A stretch of DNA of 64,000 nt from Pistricoccus aurantiacus (lineage in GTDB: Bacteria; Pseudomonadota; Gammaproteobacteria; Pseudomonadales; Halomonadaceae): the NCBI RefSeq assembly GCF_007954585.1, contig NZ_CP042382.1, forward strand, positions 2,852,001 to 2,916,000, in the 5' to 3' direction. A program made the position numbers and the translations under genes. Positions 29,457 through 38,408 of the stretch are shown here, piece by piece. The stretch's first letter is position 1; each line of letters opens with the position of its first letter. Under the pieces are notes generated by a model, which was given only the letters and a program-made list of their open reading frames with translations, had not been told where the DNA came from and did not search any database.

Positions 29457-30055
29457 GCCGCCTGAGCCGCTGGTCCAGACGCAAGCGCGGTGAACCCACC
29501 GATACGCCATCGGCGAGCACTCATGGCATCGCGAGCGAGGATCCGATATTCGAGGATACCGCTTTCGAGCAAAGCGCTTTTGAAAGCGGTTCTCTGGAAA
29601 ACAACCTGCCAGAAAAAGGCCTTCCCGAAAAAAGCGCTCAGGTCGGACCGCTTGACGATCAGGCTGACGATTCGATTTCTCTGGACGAAACCTTGCCGGA
29701 CCCGGAAAGCCTCGAGGCGGGCAGCGATTTTTCTGCCTATCTACAGCAAGGTGTCAGCCAAGGACTGCGCCGCCGAGCACTGCGCCGGCTATTCGCTACC
29801 GGGGGCTACAATGTACGCGACGGTCTCGACGACTATGACCAGGATTTTCGCCAGCAGAAGCCTTTGAGCGCGGAAATCTCCGCTCGCCTGCGTCAATGGA
29901 CTCAAAAGCTTGAAGAAGCCTCGGAATCCCCTCCGCTGGAGGAAGAGCCGTTCGTCGTGGAAAGCAAGGCCGAAAATGACAGCCAGAATCCTAAGCCAGA
30001 GCAGGAGCTAGAATTCACCGAGACCAGCGTCGACCAAGATTTTGAAGCCAGATAA
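29453..30055 (+). CDS. DUF3306 protein, formate dehydrogenase cluster
   Basis: A 200-residue acidic protein. The family core is SRLSRWSRRKRG at the N-terminus and LRRRALRRLFATGGYNVRDGLDDYDQDF near residues 103-130. The flanks are low-complexity and rich in Glu, Asp and Ser, probably disordered. It overlaps the DUF3305 gene by an ATGA. The function is unknown; the constant neighbourhood suggests an assembly factor for the periplasmic formate dehydrogenase. Confidence 0.78.
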   Translation: MSRLSRWSRRKRGEPTDTPSASTHGIASEDPIFEDTAFEQSAFESGSLENNLPEKGLPEKSAQVGPLDDQADDSISLDETLPDPESLEAGSDFSAYLQQGVSQGLRRRALRRLFATGGYNVRDGLDDYDQDFRQQKPLSAEISARLRQWTQKLEEASESPPLEEEPFVVESKAENDSQNPKPEQELEFTETSVDQDFEAR

Positions 30056-30217
30056 AAGAAAATCGTTGCGCCTCGGGCGCGTAGGAACAACATCTGCTTT
30101 CAAGAATCCATTATTATAAGAGCAATCGAAACAACGATTTGAGCGGCGAATCAAAGCCGTCCATCGACACCGGCGGGTAATTCAGCCCGAGGTGACAAAC
30201 CGTGGCAATGAAACTTC
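30056..30217. other. Gap inside the formate dehydrogenase locus with a long inverted repeat
   Basis: No gene is seen. AAATCGTTG (30060-30068) pairs with CAACGATTT (30132-30140), enclosing a small GCGCC-TCG-GGCGC hairpin and an ATTATTATAAG stretch that may be a -10 element. It may end the DUF3305-DUF3306 transcript or start the next one. Confidence 0.5.
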
Positions 30218-31954
30218 ATGAATCAATGTATTACGCTAACCCCCTGGGATGGCGAGCGTAATCGCCAAGCCAGGCTTGTGACGCAGACGCAAGTCTCTTG
30301 GCCGGTCAATCTCGCCGCCCCGGCCCTTGGTTATAACAGCCACGGCCATCTGCTGATCATCGGCAGTGAGCTTGAAGCGCGCCTTTTTGTTTCGAACTCA
30401 GGCGCCACCAGCTTATTGCAACAAGCCGACGGCCTGGCGTCGATTACCCTGTTGGTCAATGCGCCAAGCGACATGACCGGCGTGAATGAAAGCATCACCG
30501 AGGCGCTCGAAACGACCTCGACGCTTGCCTGCTACCACAGCCGTCGTGTTTCTCTCTCCGGTTATCTGGGGCGTTTTTCCGTGTGGCTCGAGGACTCTGT
30601 CGAACTCGAGGACAATAGGCCGATCGACCTGGCCAGGGCGGCCCTCAATCGTGACGCCTTCGACCTGGTGCTCGATCTCGGCGACTCTCCTTTGATGAAC
30701 CTGGAGCTGACGTCGCCGGGCTATTTCCACGCACCGGGCGCGGAAGACAACCCGAAGCCGACGCTGGATGCGCTGGTCGATCAGATCGGCGAGTTCGAAA
30801 AACCCCAGTATGTGCAGATAAACTCAGCGCTTTGCGCCCACCAGGACCGGGGCAAGATCGGCTGCACCCGTTGTCTCTCGGTCTGCCCGGCGGATGCGAT
30901 CCAAAGCGTGAAGCAGCGCATCGAATCCTATATCGAGATCGACCCTTATCTTTGCCACGGCGCCGGCAGCTGCACCAGCGCCTGCCCCAGCGGGGCGATC
31001 GAATATCGCCTGCCCCGCCCGATGCAGCAGCAGGACTACATGCGTCGTCTGCTGGCGGCCTATCGCCAGGCCGGTGGCGAAGCGCCGGTGGTGCGTTTCG
31101 TCGACGCCGCCTATCGCGAACGTGAAACTGATGCGCCCGCCGGCCATGTGCTGGATATTCCTTTGGAAGAGCTGGGCGCCGCGGGACTCGATCACTGGCT
31201 TGGCGCCTTGGCGGACGGCGCCAGCCAGGTACGGATTCAGTGGCATACGGGCATTCCCGTCAGTCTCTGCCAACTGCTGGAAAATCAGCTCGAACAGGCC
31301 CACCGGCTGCTCGAGGCCCTGAGCCATCAGCGAGAGCGTATTGTCATCGTCGGCGAAGCGGATCGAGACGCTCGCGACGCCATTCCGCGACTGGCGCCTT
31401 TAGCGGTGTGCGAGCGGGACACCACAACCCCCAGTAAAAGGGACCGGCTGAATGCAAGCCTTGCCTGGTTGGCGGATCAGGGCGAGGCGGACGACCAGCG
31501 TCATCCCCTTCCCGGCGATGCGCCCTTCGGCGGCATCGAGGTGAACCAATCCGCCTGCACCCTTTGCATGGCCTGTGTGGCGGTTTGCCCGACCCCGGCC
31601 CTGGCCGGTGGCGACGATCACCCGCTCTTGAGCTTTCGCGAGGCGGACTGCATCCAGTGCGGTCTGTGCGAAAAGAACTGTCCGGAAAACGCCATTGTTC
31701 TGCAGCCCGGCTTTCTCGCCCACCCGGATCGGGAAAGACGACATGTCTGCAAGGAAGAGGCGCCCTTTCACTGCATCGCCTGCGGCAAGCCTTTCGCCAG
31801 CCAGAGCGCCATCGCCACCATCAAGGCCAAGCTCGCCGATCATCCTTATTTTGCCGGCAACGCGGTTTCTCGACTGGAAATGTGCGAAGACTGCCGAGTC
31901 AGGGATGTCTGGAAAAATCTGGGCCGCGACCCACTGGCACAGTTGAAGATATGA
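30218..31954 (+). CDS. 4Fe-4S ferredoxin-type protein of the formate dehydrogenase locus
   Basis: A 578-residue cytoplasmic-looking protein. Two pairs of ferredoxin motifs are present: CTRCLSVCP with CHGAGSCTSACP (about residues 220-265), and CTLCMACVAVCP with CIQCGLCEKNCP (about 448-495), enough for four 4Fe-4S clusters. The C-terminus adds FHCIACGKPFAS and MCEDCR, a likely zinc or rubredoxin-like knuckle. There is no signal peptide. It overlaps the chaperone gene by four bases. It may carry electrons from or to the formate dehydrogenase inside the cell; no tested function is known to me. Confidence 0.85.
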   Translation: MNQCITLTPWDGERNRQARLVTQTQVSWPVNLAAPALGYNSHGHLLIIGSELEARLFVSNSGATSLLQQADGLASITLLVNAPSDMTGVNESITEALETTSTLACYHSRRVSLSGYLGRFSVWLEDSVELEDNRPIDLARAALNRDAFDLVLDLGDSPLMNLELTSPGYFHAPGAEDNPKPTLDALVDQIGEFEKPQYVQINSALCAHQDRGKIGCTRCLSVCPADAIQSVKQRIESYIEIDPYLCHGAGSCTSACPSGAIEYRLPRPMQQQDYMRRLLAAYRQAGGEAPVVRFVDAAYRERETDAPAGHVLDIPLEELGAAGLDHWLGALADGASQVRIQWHTGIPVSLCQLLENQLEQAHRLLEALSHQRERIVIVGEADRDARDAIPRLAPLAVCERDTTTPSKRDRLNASLAWLADQGEADDQRHPLPGDAPFGGIEVNQSACTLCMACVAVCPTPALAGGDDHPLLSFREADCIQCGLCEKNCPENAIVLQPGFLAHPDRERRHVCKEEAPFHCIACGKPFASQSAIATIKAKLADHPYFAGNAVSRLEMCEDCRVRDVWKNLGRDPLAQLKI

Positions 31955-32622
31955 CATCACTAAACGATTTCACTCCAACCTTCGACGACGAACGTGCCCT
32001 GCGCGCGGATATCTATCGCCTGCTGGGTGCCTTGCTGCTCGCCGCGCCGGACGTGGATCTGCTGGACTGGCTGGGCGGTCTCGAAATCGAGGAAGACGAC
32101 AGCCCGCTTGCCCTCCACTGGCAAGCCCTAGCCCGCGCCGCGGCAAACAGCAATCCGGATGCGCTGACTCAAGCGCACTTCGGGCACCTGGTCGGGGTCA
32201 TTCAGGGGGACGTCGTGCCTTACGCCTCCTGGTACTGGAACGGCAGGCTAATGGACGAGCCTCTAATTGTCCTGCGCCGGGATCTGCGCCGGCTGGGCAT
32301 CGCCCGGGCGGCCCACAGCAACGATCCAGAGGATCATCTGGCGGCGCTCTGCGAAGTCATGGCTTTGCTGATCGAGTCCGCCAGCGAGACCGTCAACAAG
32401 AGCGAAGCGACTTTTTTCTTGCGCCATATAGCGCCTTGGGCGGAGCGCTGCATGGCGGACCTGGCCCGAGTCGAGACACCCTTCTACGCCTGCCTGGGAG
32501 AACTCGGCCAGCATTTTTTCGCTCTTGAGCGAGAGCGGCTAGTATTAATGGATAAACAAGACACCTCATCCGATCTGATTGCGAGCGTCTCCTTGGACAC
32601 CCCTGCGGGCGCCTCGGACTGA
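31951..32622 (+). CDS. TorD-family molybdoenzyme chaperone
   Basis: A 223-residue, mostly helical protein of the TorD/DmsD class. The visible core is DERALRADIYRLLGALLLAAPD, then VPYASWYWNGRLMDEPLIVLRRDLRRLGI, resembling the conserved helices of TorD proteins, and AEATFFLRH-like helix EATFFLRHIAPWAERC. Such chaperones hold the molybdoenzyme apo-protein and its Tat signal until cofactor is inserted. It sits just before the two Tat-signal genes fdhX-like and fdhA, which fits. The start is the ATG overlapping the previous stop. Confidence 0.85.
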   Translation: MTSLNDFTPTFDDERALRADIYRLLGALLLAAPDVDLLDWLGGLEIEEDDSPLALHWQALARAAANSNPDALTQAHFGHLVGVIQGDVVPYASWYWNGRLMDEPLIVLRRDLRRLGIARAAHSNDPEDHLAALCEVMALLIESASETVNKSEATFFLRHIAPWAERCMADLARVETPFYACLGELGQHFFALERERLVLMDKQDTSSDLIASVSLDTPAGASD

Positions 32623-32652
32623 TGAAGGACTATCTAGCGTGAGGAAACACTG

Positions 32653-32883
32653 ATGACAATTCTCAAGACCACTGATAAAGCCGCTACGCTCAACCCCGAG
32701 CGTCGTCGTTTTCTGCGCCTTCTCGGGGCGAGTGGTACCGCGATGGCCGTGGCGCAGGTGCCTTTCACTCAGGCCGCCAGCACAGGGCCGGCCAAAATCG
32801 ACGTTCTACGCTCCACGCCAGAGGTTCCTCGTTACCGGGAAACCGATCATATCCGCGCTTTCTATGCCACCCTGCAGGACTGA
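32653..32883 (+). CDS. Small Tat-signal protein of the formate dehydrogenase region
   Basis: A 76-residue protein with a twin-arginine signal (ERRRFLRLLGASGTAMAVAQVP, about residues 15-36) and a short mature part ending YRETDHIRAFYATLQD. It matches the small formate dehydrogenase region Tat-target family found just upstream of fdhA. It may be a small subunit or export helper. GAGGAAA precedes the ATG and fdhA follows after 15 bases. Confidence 0.85.
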   Translation: MTILKTTDKAATLNPERRRFLRLLGASGTAMAVAQVPFTQAASTGPAKIDVLRSTPEVPRYRETDHIRAFYATLQD

Positions 32884-32898
32884 CGGGAGAAAATCGCC

Positions 32899-35751
32899 AT
32901 GCGCCTGACACGCAAATCGTCACAGCCTGCCGCTGCCAAGCTGGGTATCTCCCGCCGCCAGTTTCTTAAGCGAAGCGGCGCCGCCACAGGTGGTATCGCC
33001 GGGATCGGGCTGTTCGGCAATACCATGATGGAGCGCGGCAACGCGGCGGAAAAGACCGCCTACAGCGACGCGCCGGTCGAAGTCAAACGTACCATCTGCT
33101 CTCACTGCTCCGTGGGCTGCGGCGTCTACGCGGAGGTTCAGGAAGGCGTCTGGACCCGTCAGGAACCCGCCTTCGATCATCCCTTCAATCGCGGGGCCCA
33201 CTGCGCCAAGGGCGCCTCGCTGCGGGAACATGGCCACTCCACCCGGCGCCTCAAATATCCCATGAAACTGGTCAACGGCCAGTGGCAGCGTCTTTCCTGG
33301 GAAGACGCCATCGAGGAAATCGGCGACAAGGTATTGGCGCTGCGGGAGCAGCACGGCCCGGACAGCGTCTATTGGCTGGGCTCCGCCAAGTTCAGCAACG
33401 AGCAGGCGTATCTGATGCGCAAGTTCGCCGCCCTGTTCGGTACCAACAATACCGACCACCAGGCGCGCATCTGTCATTCCACCACCGTGGCCGGGGTTGC
33501 CAATACCTGGGGCTACGGGGCAATGACCAACTCCCTCAACGATCTGCAGAACAGCCGTTCGATCCTGCTGATCGGCTCCAACCCCTGCGAGGCGCACCCT
33601 ATCGCCATGCAGCATATCCTGCTGGCCAAGGAACGCAGCCATGCGGATATCATCGTGGTCGACCCGCGCTTCACCCGCACCGCCGCCAAGGCCAGCAAGT
33701 ACGTGCGCCTGCGCCCGGGCAGCGACGTGGCCTATGTGTGGGGGCTTCTGTGGCATATCTTCGAGAACGGCTGGGAGGACAAGGAGTACATCGACCAGCG
33801 GGTCTACGCCATGGACGACGTGCGCAAGGAAGTGGCCAACTATCCGCCGGACGTCGTGGAAAACATCACCGGAGTTTCCGGCGACGACATGCGCGACACC
33901 GCCTGGCGGCTTTCCCAGAATCGACCGGGCTGCGTGGTCTGGTGCATGGGCGGCACTCAGCACACCACCGGCAACAACAATACCCGAGCCTACTGCATTC
34001 TCGAGCTGGCCCTGGGCAACGTGGGCAAGTCCGGGGGCGGCACCAACATCTTCCGCGGTCACGACAATGTTCAGGGCGCCACGGATCTGGGCTTGATGTC
34101 CCACTCCCTGCCGGGCTACTACGGTTTGACGGAAGATGCCTGGCAGCACTGGGGCAAGGTCTGGGACCTGGACTATGAATGGCTCAAGAGCCGTTTTGAC
34201 CAGACCGAATACGTCGACGGCAAGCCCATGTACACCAACGGCATCACCGTGTCCCGCTGGATCGACGGGGTGCTGGAACAGGACGAGGATATCGCCCAGC
34301 GCACGCGCCTGAAGGCGATGTTCTATTGGGGTCATGCGGTCAACTCCCAGACCCGCGGCGTGGAAATGCAGAAAGCCATGCAGCAGCTGGACATGATGGT
34401 GATCGTCGACCCCTACCCCACCGTGGCGGCGGTAATGCACGGTCGCAAGGATGGCGTCTACCTGCTGCCCGCCTGCAGTCAGTTCGAGACCACCGGCAGC
34501 GTGACCGCCACCAACCGCTCCCTGCAGTGGCGGGACCAGGTGATCGAGCCGCTGTTCGAATCCAAGCCGGACCACGAGATCATGTACCTGCTGGCCCGCA
34601 AGCTGGGCTTTGGCAACGAACTGGTCAAGAACTACGAGATGAACGGCGACGAGCCGCTGATCGAAGACATCACCCGGGAATTCAACCGCGGCATGTGGAC
34701 CGTGGGCTACACCGGCCAGAGCCCGGAGCGGCTCAAGGAGCATCAAAAGAACTGGCATACCTTCAGCTTCAATGATCTGAAAGCGAAGAAAGGCCCGGCC
34801 AAGGGCGACTATTACGGCCTGCCCTGGCCGTCCTGGGGTACGCCGGAAATGCGCCATCCCGGCACGCCGATTCTTTACGATACCAGCAAGCCGGTTTCCG
34901 AAGGCGGGCTGACCTTCCGCGCCCGTTTCGGCATCGAGCACGATGGCGTCTCGCTGCTGGCGGATGGCGTCTACAGCGAGAACTCGGATCTGGATGATGG
35001 CTATCCCGAGTTCACCGCCCAGATGCTCAAGGATCTCGGCTGGTGGAACGAACTGACCGAGCAGGAAAAGCAGGCCGCCGAGGGCAAGAACTGGAAGACG
35101 GATCTTTCCGGCGGTATCCAGCGGGTGGCCATCGCCCACGAATGCGCGCCCTTTGGTAACGCCAAGGCACGCTGTAACGTCTGGACCTTCCCGGATCCGA
35201 TTCCCAAGCATCGCGAGCCGCTTTATACCAATCGCCGCGACCTGGTGGACAAGTTCCCCACCTGGGAGGACATGAACTCCTTCTATCGCCTGCCGACCCT
35301 GTATCGCTCCATCCAGGAGAAGGACGTCACGGATCGCTATCCGATCATTCTGACTTCCGGGCGCTTAGTGGAATACGAAGGCGGTGGCGAGGAGACACGC
35401 TCCATGTCCTGGCTGGCGGAGCTGCAGCAGCAGATGTTCGTGGAGATCAACCCGGCGCTCGCCGGCGAGCTGGGTATCGCGGAAGGCGAAATGGTCTGGG
35501 TGGAAGGCGCCGAAGGCGGTCGGGTAAGGGTCATGGCCATGGTCACCCCTCGGGTCGCCCGAGACGTGGTGTTCATGCCCTTCCACTTCGCGGGGATTTT
35601 CCAGGGCGAAGATCTGTTAAGCCACTACCCCGAAGGCAGTGCTCCCTATATCCAAGGGGAAGCCGCCAACACCGCTACCACCTACGGTTACGACAGCGTG
35701 ACCCAGATGCAGGAATCCAAATGCACCCTATGCCGTATCGAAAAAGCATAA
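32899..35751 (+). CDS. fdhA: Formate dehydrogenase catalytic (alpha) subunit
   Basis: A 950-residue molybdopterin (bis-MGD) oxidoreductase exported by Tat (SRRQFLK at residues 18-24). The N-terminal 4Fe-4S motif is CSHCSVGCGVYAE with a distal Cys in HCAKGAS. The metal ligand position is a cysteine (ARICHSTTVAGV), so this is a Cys, not selenocysteine, enzyme; the His after it is the catalytic one. The C-terminal molydop-binding domain begins near TSGRLVEYEGGGEETR. It oxidises formate in the periplasm with FdhB and FdhC. A 22-bp-period duplication straddles its stop codon. Confidence 0.96.
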   Translation: MRLTRKSSQPAAAKLGISRRQFLKRSGAATGGIAGIGLFGNTMMERGNAAEKTAYSDAPVEVKRTICSHCSVGCGVYAEVQEGVWTRQEPAFDHPFNRGAHCAKGASLREHGHSTRRLKYPMKLVNGQWQRLSWEDAIEEIGDKVLALREQHGPDSVYWLGSAKFSNEQAYLMRKFAALFGTNNTDHQARICHSTTVAGVANTWGYGAMTNSLNDLQNSRSILLIGSNPCEAHPIAMQHILLAKERSHADIIVVDPRFTRTAAKASKYVRLRPGSDVAYVWGLLWHIFENGWEDKEYIDQRVYAMDDVRKEVANYPPDVVENITGVSGDDMRDTAWRLSQNRPGCVVWCMGGTQHTTGNNNTRAYCILELALGNVGKSGGGTNIFRGHDNVQGATDLGLMSHSLPGYYGLTEDAWQHWGKVWDLDYEWLKSRFDQTEYVDGKPMYTNGITVSRWIDGVLEQDEDIAQRTRLKAMFYWGHAVNSQTRGVEMQKAMQQLDMMVIVDPYPTVAAVMHGRKDGVYLLPACSQFETTGSVTATNRSLQWRDQVIEPLFESKPDHEIMYLLARKLGFGNELVKNYEMNGDEPLIEDITREFNRGMWTVGYTGQSPERLKEHQKNWHTFSFNDLKAKKGPAKGDYYGLPWPSWGTPEMRHPGTPILYDTSKPVSEGGLTFRARFGIEHDGVSLLADGVYSENSDLDDGYPEFTAQMLKDLGWWNELTEQEKQAAEGKNWKTDLSGGIQRVAIAHECAPFGNAKARCNVWTFPDPIPKHREPLYTNRRDLVDKFPTWEDMNSFYRLPTLYRSIQEKDVTDRYPIILTSGRLVEYEGGGEETRSMSWLAELQQQMFVEINPALAGELGIAEGEMVWVEGAEGGRVRVMAMVTPRVARDVVFMPFHFAGIFQGEDLLSHYPEGSAPYIQGEAANTATTYGYDSVTQMQESKCTLCRIEKA

Positions 35752-35774
35752 GTGTCGTATCGAAAAAGCATAAG
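35734..35774. repeat. 22-bp-period duplication across the fdhA stop
   Basis: CGTATCGAAAAAGCATAAG occurs at 35734-35752, the coding end of fdhA including its stop, and again at 35756-35774 in the fdhA-fdhB gap. The second copy is a non-coding echo, shifting fdhB about 22 bases away from fdhA. Confidence 0.92.
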
Positions 35775-35788
35775 GTGAGGAGAGACCC

Positions 35789-36418
35789 ATGGCCAAGATG
35801 AAATTTACCTGCGACGCGGAGCGCTGCATCGAATGCAACGGCTGCGTCACCGCCTGCAAGAATGCCAACGAGACGGACTGGGGCATTCAGCGTCGTCGGG
35901 TAGTCACCCTGAACGACGGTCAGCCCAGCGAAATGTCCGTTTCCGTCGCCTGCATGCACTGCGACGACGCGCCTTGCATGGCGGTGTGTCCCACGGACTG
36001 CTTTTACAAGACCGCGGACGGCATCGTGCTGCACGACAAGGATCTGTGCATCGGCTGCGGCTACTGCTTGTACGCCTGCCCTTTCGGCGCGCCGCAGTTC
36101 CCCAAGCAGAATGCCTTCAACGAACGCGGCAAGATGGACAAGTGCACCTACTGTGCCGGCGGCCCGGCGGAAACCAAGGAAGAGGAATACGCCAAGTACG
36201 GCGCCAACCGCATCGCCGAGGGCAAGCTGCCGCTTTGCGCGGAGATGTGCTCCACCAAGGCGCTGCTCGCGGGAGAAAAGGATGTGCTCGAGGATATCTT
36301 CCAGCGCCGCTCCGCCCTGCGCGGCTACCGCGACGCGCCTTGGCCGCAGACCGCACCGGAAACCTTCGACGTTTCCGCCATCGATAACCTGGCGGTCGAC
36401 GCCACCAAGCACGCCTAG
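35789..36418 (+). CDS. fdhB: Formate dehydrogenase iron-sulfur (beta) subunit
   Basis: A 209-residue ferredoxin-type subunit. It has four cysteine groups: CIECNGCVTACK, CMHCDDAPCMAVCP, CIGCGYCLYACP and a split group around CTYCAGG and CAEMCSTKAL. These hold four 4Fe-4S clusters passing electrons from FdhA to the membrane cytochrome. There is no signal peptide, so it is probably co-exported with FdhA. AGGAG precedes the ATG. Confidence 0.95.
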   Translation: MAKMKFTCDAERCIECNGCVTACKNANETDWGIQRRRVVTLNDGQPSEMSVSVACMHCDDAPCMAVCPTDCFYKTADGIVLHDKDLCIGCGYCLYACPFGAPQFPKQNAFNERGKMDKCTYCAGGPAETKEEEYAKYGANRIAEGKLPLCAEMCSTKALLAGEKDVLEDIFQRRSALRGYRDAPWPQTAPETFDVSAIDNLAVDATKHA

Positions 36419-36427
36419 GGGGTTACC

Positions 36428-37471
36428 ATGACCAGTCGGCTTTCCTATAACCTCGCGGCACGCTGGCTTGCAGCTTTTCTCGCCATGGCGTGCATCCTGC
36501 TGTCACTCGGCATGTCTCACGCCCTGGGCGCGGACCCTCAGGCAGAGATCGAGACCGCGCTCTCCGGTGTCGACGAGCGTACCTGGGAGCAGGTGGCGAC
36601 CAACGAGGGCGCTCGAGATACCCGCTATGACTCGAACTACAGCCTGATCAACGCCAGCGGCGAAACCTGGCGGCAGATACGTAATCGCTGGGTATCGACC
36701 TTTGGCGTGATCGCCATCGTCGGCATGGCGCTGATGATCCTCGGCTTCTATCTGTATTTCGGCAGCAAGAAGCTGGAGGCGCCGCGCACCGGCCGACGCC
36801 TGCTGCGCTGGACCGTCTTCGAGCGCACCTTGCACTGGTCCACCGCCACGACTTTCATCCTGCTGGCCTTGACCGGACTCAACCTGATGTATGGCAAATT
36901 CGTCTTCAAGCCGCTGTTCGGCGACGGCTTCTGGGCGCCGATGATTGCCGGCACCAAGCTGCTGCACAACTACCTGGGGCCGCTGTTCGGCATTCTGCTG
37001 ATCATCATCCTGGCCAAGTGGCTGAAGGTGAATCTACCCAGGGCACACGACCTGGAATGGTTCAAGAAAGGCGGCGGCCTGATCGGCAAGGGCCACGTGG
37101 ACGCGGGCTTCGCCAACGCCGGGGAAAAGGCCTGGTACTGGCTGCTGGCCAGTGCCGGCCTGCTGGTCATCATCAGCGGCCTGGTGCTGGATTTTCCGAT
37201 CTTCGGTCAGACTCGGGACGGCATGCAGTGGGCCAACGTGATCCACGCTGTCGGCGCCCTGGGGCTGACCGCCGTGGCGCTGGGTCATATCTATATCGGC
37301 ACCGTTGGCACGGAAGGCTCCCTCGAGGCCATGACCACCGGCTACGTGGACGAAACCTGGGCCAAGGAACACCACAACCTGTGGTATGACGAGGTCAAGG
37401 AACACACCACCCTGCCGGAACACGTGGACAAGGGAAGCTTTGACGAGGCGGCCTCGCACCGGCCCAATTAG
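36428..37471 (+). CDS. fdhC: Formate dehydrogenase cytochrome b556 (gamma) subunit
   Basis: A 347-residue membrane cytochrome b. An N-terminal signal (to about MSHALGA, residue 35) and a periplasmic segment precede one helix near residues 95-115 and the four-helix di-heme domain. Candidate heme histidines lie in TLHWSTATTF, LLHNYLGPLFG and HAVGALGLTAVALGHIYIG. It passes electrons from FdhB to quinone. It is nine bases after fdhB and followed by a terminator, so it closes the operon. Confidence 0.94.
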   Translation: MTSRLSYNLAARWLAAFLAMACILLSLGMSHALGADPQAEIETALSGVDERTWEQVATNEGARDTRYDSNYSLINASGETWRQIRNRWVSTFGVIAIVGMALMILGFYLYFGSKKLEAPRTGRRLLRWTVFERTLHWSTATTFILLALTGLNLMYGKFVFKPLFGDGFWAPMIAGTKLLHNYLGPLFGILLIIILAKWLKVNLPRAHDLEWFKKGGGLIGKGHVDAGFANAGEKAWYWLLASAGLLVIISGLVLDFPIFGQTRDGMQWANVIHAVGALGLTAVALGHIYIGTVGTEGSLEAMTTGYVDETWAKEHHNLWYDEVKEHTTLPEHVDKGSFDEAASHRPN

Positions 37472-37491
37472 CGCTTTTCTCGGAAAGAATC

Positions 37492-37520
37492 GGACACCGC
37501 CAATCGGCGGTGTCCTTTTG
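37492..37520 (+). terminator. Rho-independent terminator of the formate dehydrogenase operon
   Basis: A perfect 10-bp stem GGACACCGCC with GGCGGTGTCC (37492-37501 and 37506-37515), four-base loop, then TTTTGTT. It lies 20 bases after the fdhC stop. Confidence 0.92.
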
Positions 37521-37557
37521 TTATGCTAGGCGCATTACTATTCGCAGGAGTACGATC

Positions 37558-37878
37558 ATGCAACATATCGACGACGCCACTCGCACCGAACTCGAGGCTG
37601 CGGCCTTTCGGCGTCTGCTCAAGCACCTGGATGAGCACAAGGAAGTGCAGAACATCGACCTGATGAACCTGGCGGGTTTCTGTCGCAACTGTTTTTCCAA
37701 GTGGCTGGCCGCCGCCGCGGACGAACGTGGCGTCGAGCTTTCCTACGACGCGGCTCGGGAATACGTCTACGGCATGCCCTACGAGGAATGGAAGGTCAAG
37801 TACCAGACTCCCGCCTCCGCGGATAAGCTGGAAGCCTTGGCCGCTCGTCATTCTCACGGTGAGGAGAAATCCTCATGA
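37558..37878 (+). CDS. DUF1244 family protein
   Basis: A 106-residue protein of the DUF1244 family. The conserved core is AFRRLLKHLDEHKEVQNIDLMNLAGFCRNCFSKWL, then YDAAREYVYGMPYEEWKVKYQ. The CRNC pair suggests a metal or redox site. The function is unknown. The start ATG 37558 is preceded by AGGAG seven bases away. It overlaps moaB by four bases, so it is part of the moaB-moeA operon. Confidence 0.9.
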   Translation: MQHIDDATRTELEAAAFRRLLKHLDEHKEVQNIDLMNLAGFCRNCFSKWLAAAADERGVELSYDAAREYVYGMPYEEWKVKYQTPASADKLEALAARHSHGEEKSS

Positions 37879-38408
37879 GTGCCGCCACCCAAGGATTCGA
37901 GCCGCTGCATATCGCCGTGTTGACGATTTCCGATACCCGCACGGAAGAAACCGATCGCAGCGGTGCCGCGCTGGTGGAATGCTTGCAGGCCGCGGGCCAC
38001 ACCCTGGTGGAAAAGCGTATCGTCGCGGACGACGTCTACCGTATTCGTGCTCAGATCAGCGCCTGGATCGCGGATTCCGGCGTGCAGGTGATCTTGACCA
38101 CTGGCGGTACCGGCTTTACCGGCAGAGATTCCACCCCGGAAGCGGTCAAGGTGCTGCTCGACAAGCAGATCGAAGGGTTCGGCGAGCTGTTTCGCCACCT
38201 TTCCTTTCAGGAAATCGGCAGCTCCACGATCCAGAGCCGCTGCCTGGCAGGGCTTGCCAACCATACCGTGATCTTCTGTCTGCCCGGCTCCACCGGCGCC
38301 TGTCGCACCGCCTGGAACGGCATTCTGAAAGAGCAGCTGGACGGCAGCCACAAGCCCTGCAACTTCGCCAATCTGGTGATTCCCGGACGAGGCCAGCATG
38401 GCGGATAA
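37875..38408 (+). CDS. moaB: Molybdenum cofactor biosynthesis protein MoaB
   Basis: A 177-residue MoaB/MogA-type protein. Motifs are [33 protein letters not shown] and [15 protein letters not shown]. It adenylylates molybdopterin before molybdenum insertion. GAGGAG lies before the ATG, which overlaps the DUF1244 gene; its end overlaps moeA by 11 bases. The products serve the formate dehydrogenase just upstream. Confidence 0.95.
   Translation: MSAATQGFEPLHIAVLTISDTRTEETDRSGAALVECLQAAGHTLVEKRIVADDVYRIRAQISAWIADSGVQVILTTGGTGFTGRDSTPEAVKVLLDKQIEGFGELFRHLSFQEIGSSTIQSRCLAGLANHTVIFCLPGSTGACRTAWNGILKEQLDGSHKPCNFANLVIPGRGQHGG

Noticed and set aside
32920-35211. 763-codon open frame on the minus strand opposite fdhA
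   Set aside because: It mirrors fdhA codon by codon, has no recognisable domain and no ribosome site. Long antisense frames are expected in high-GC genes.
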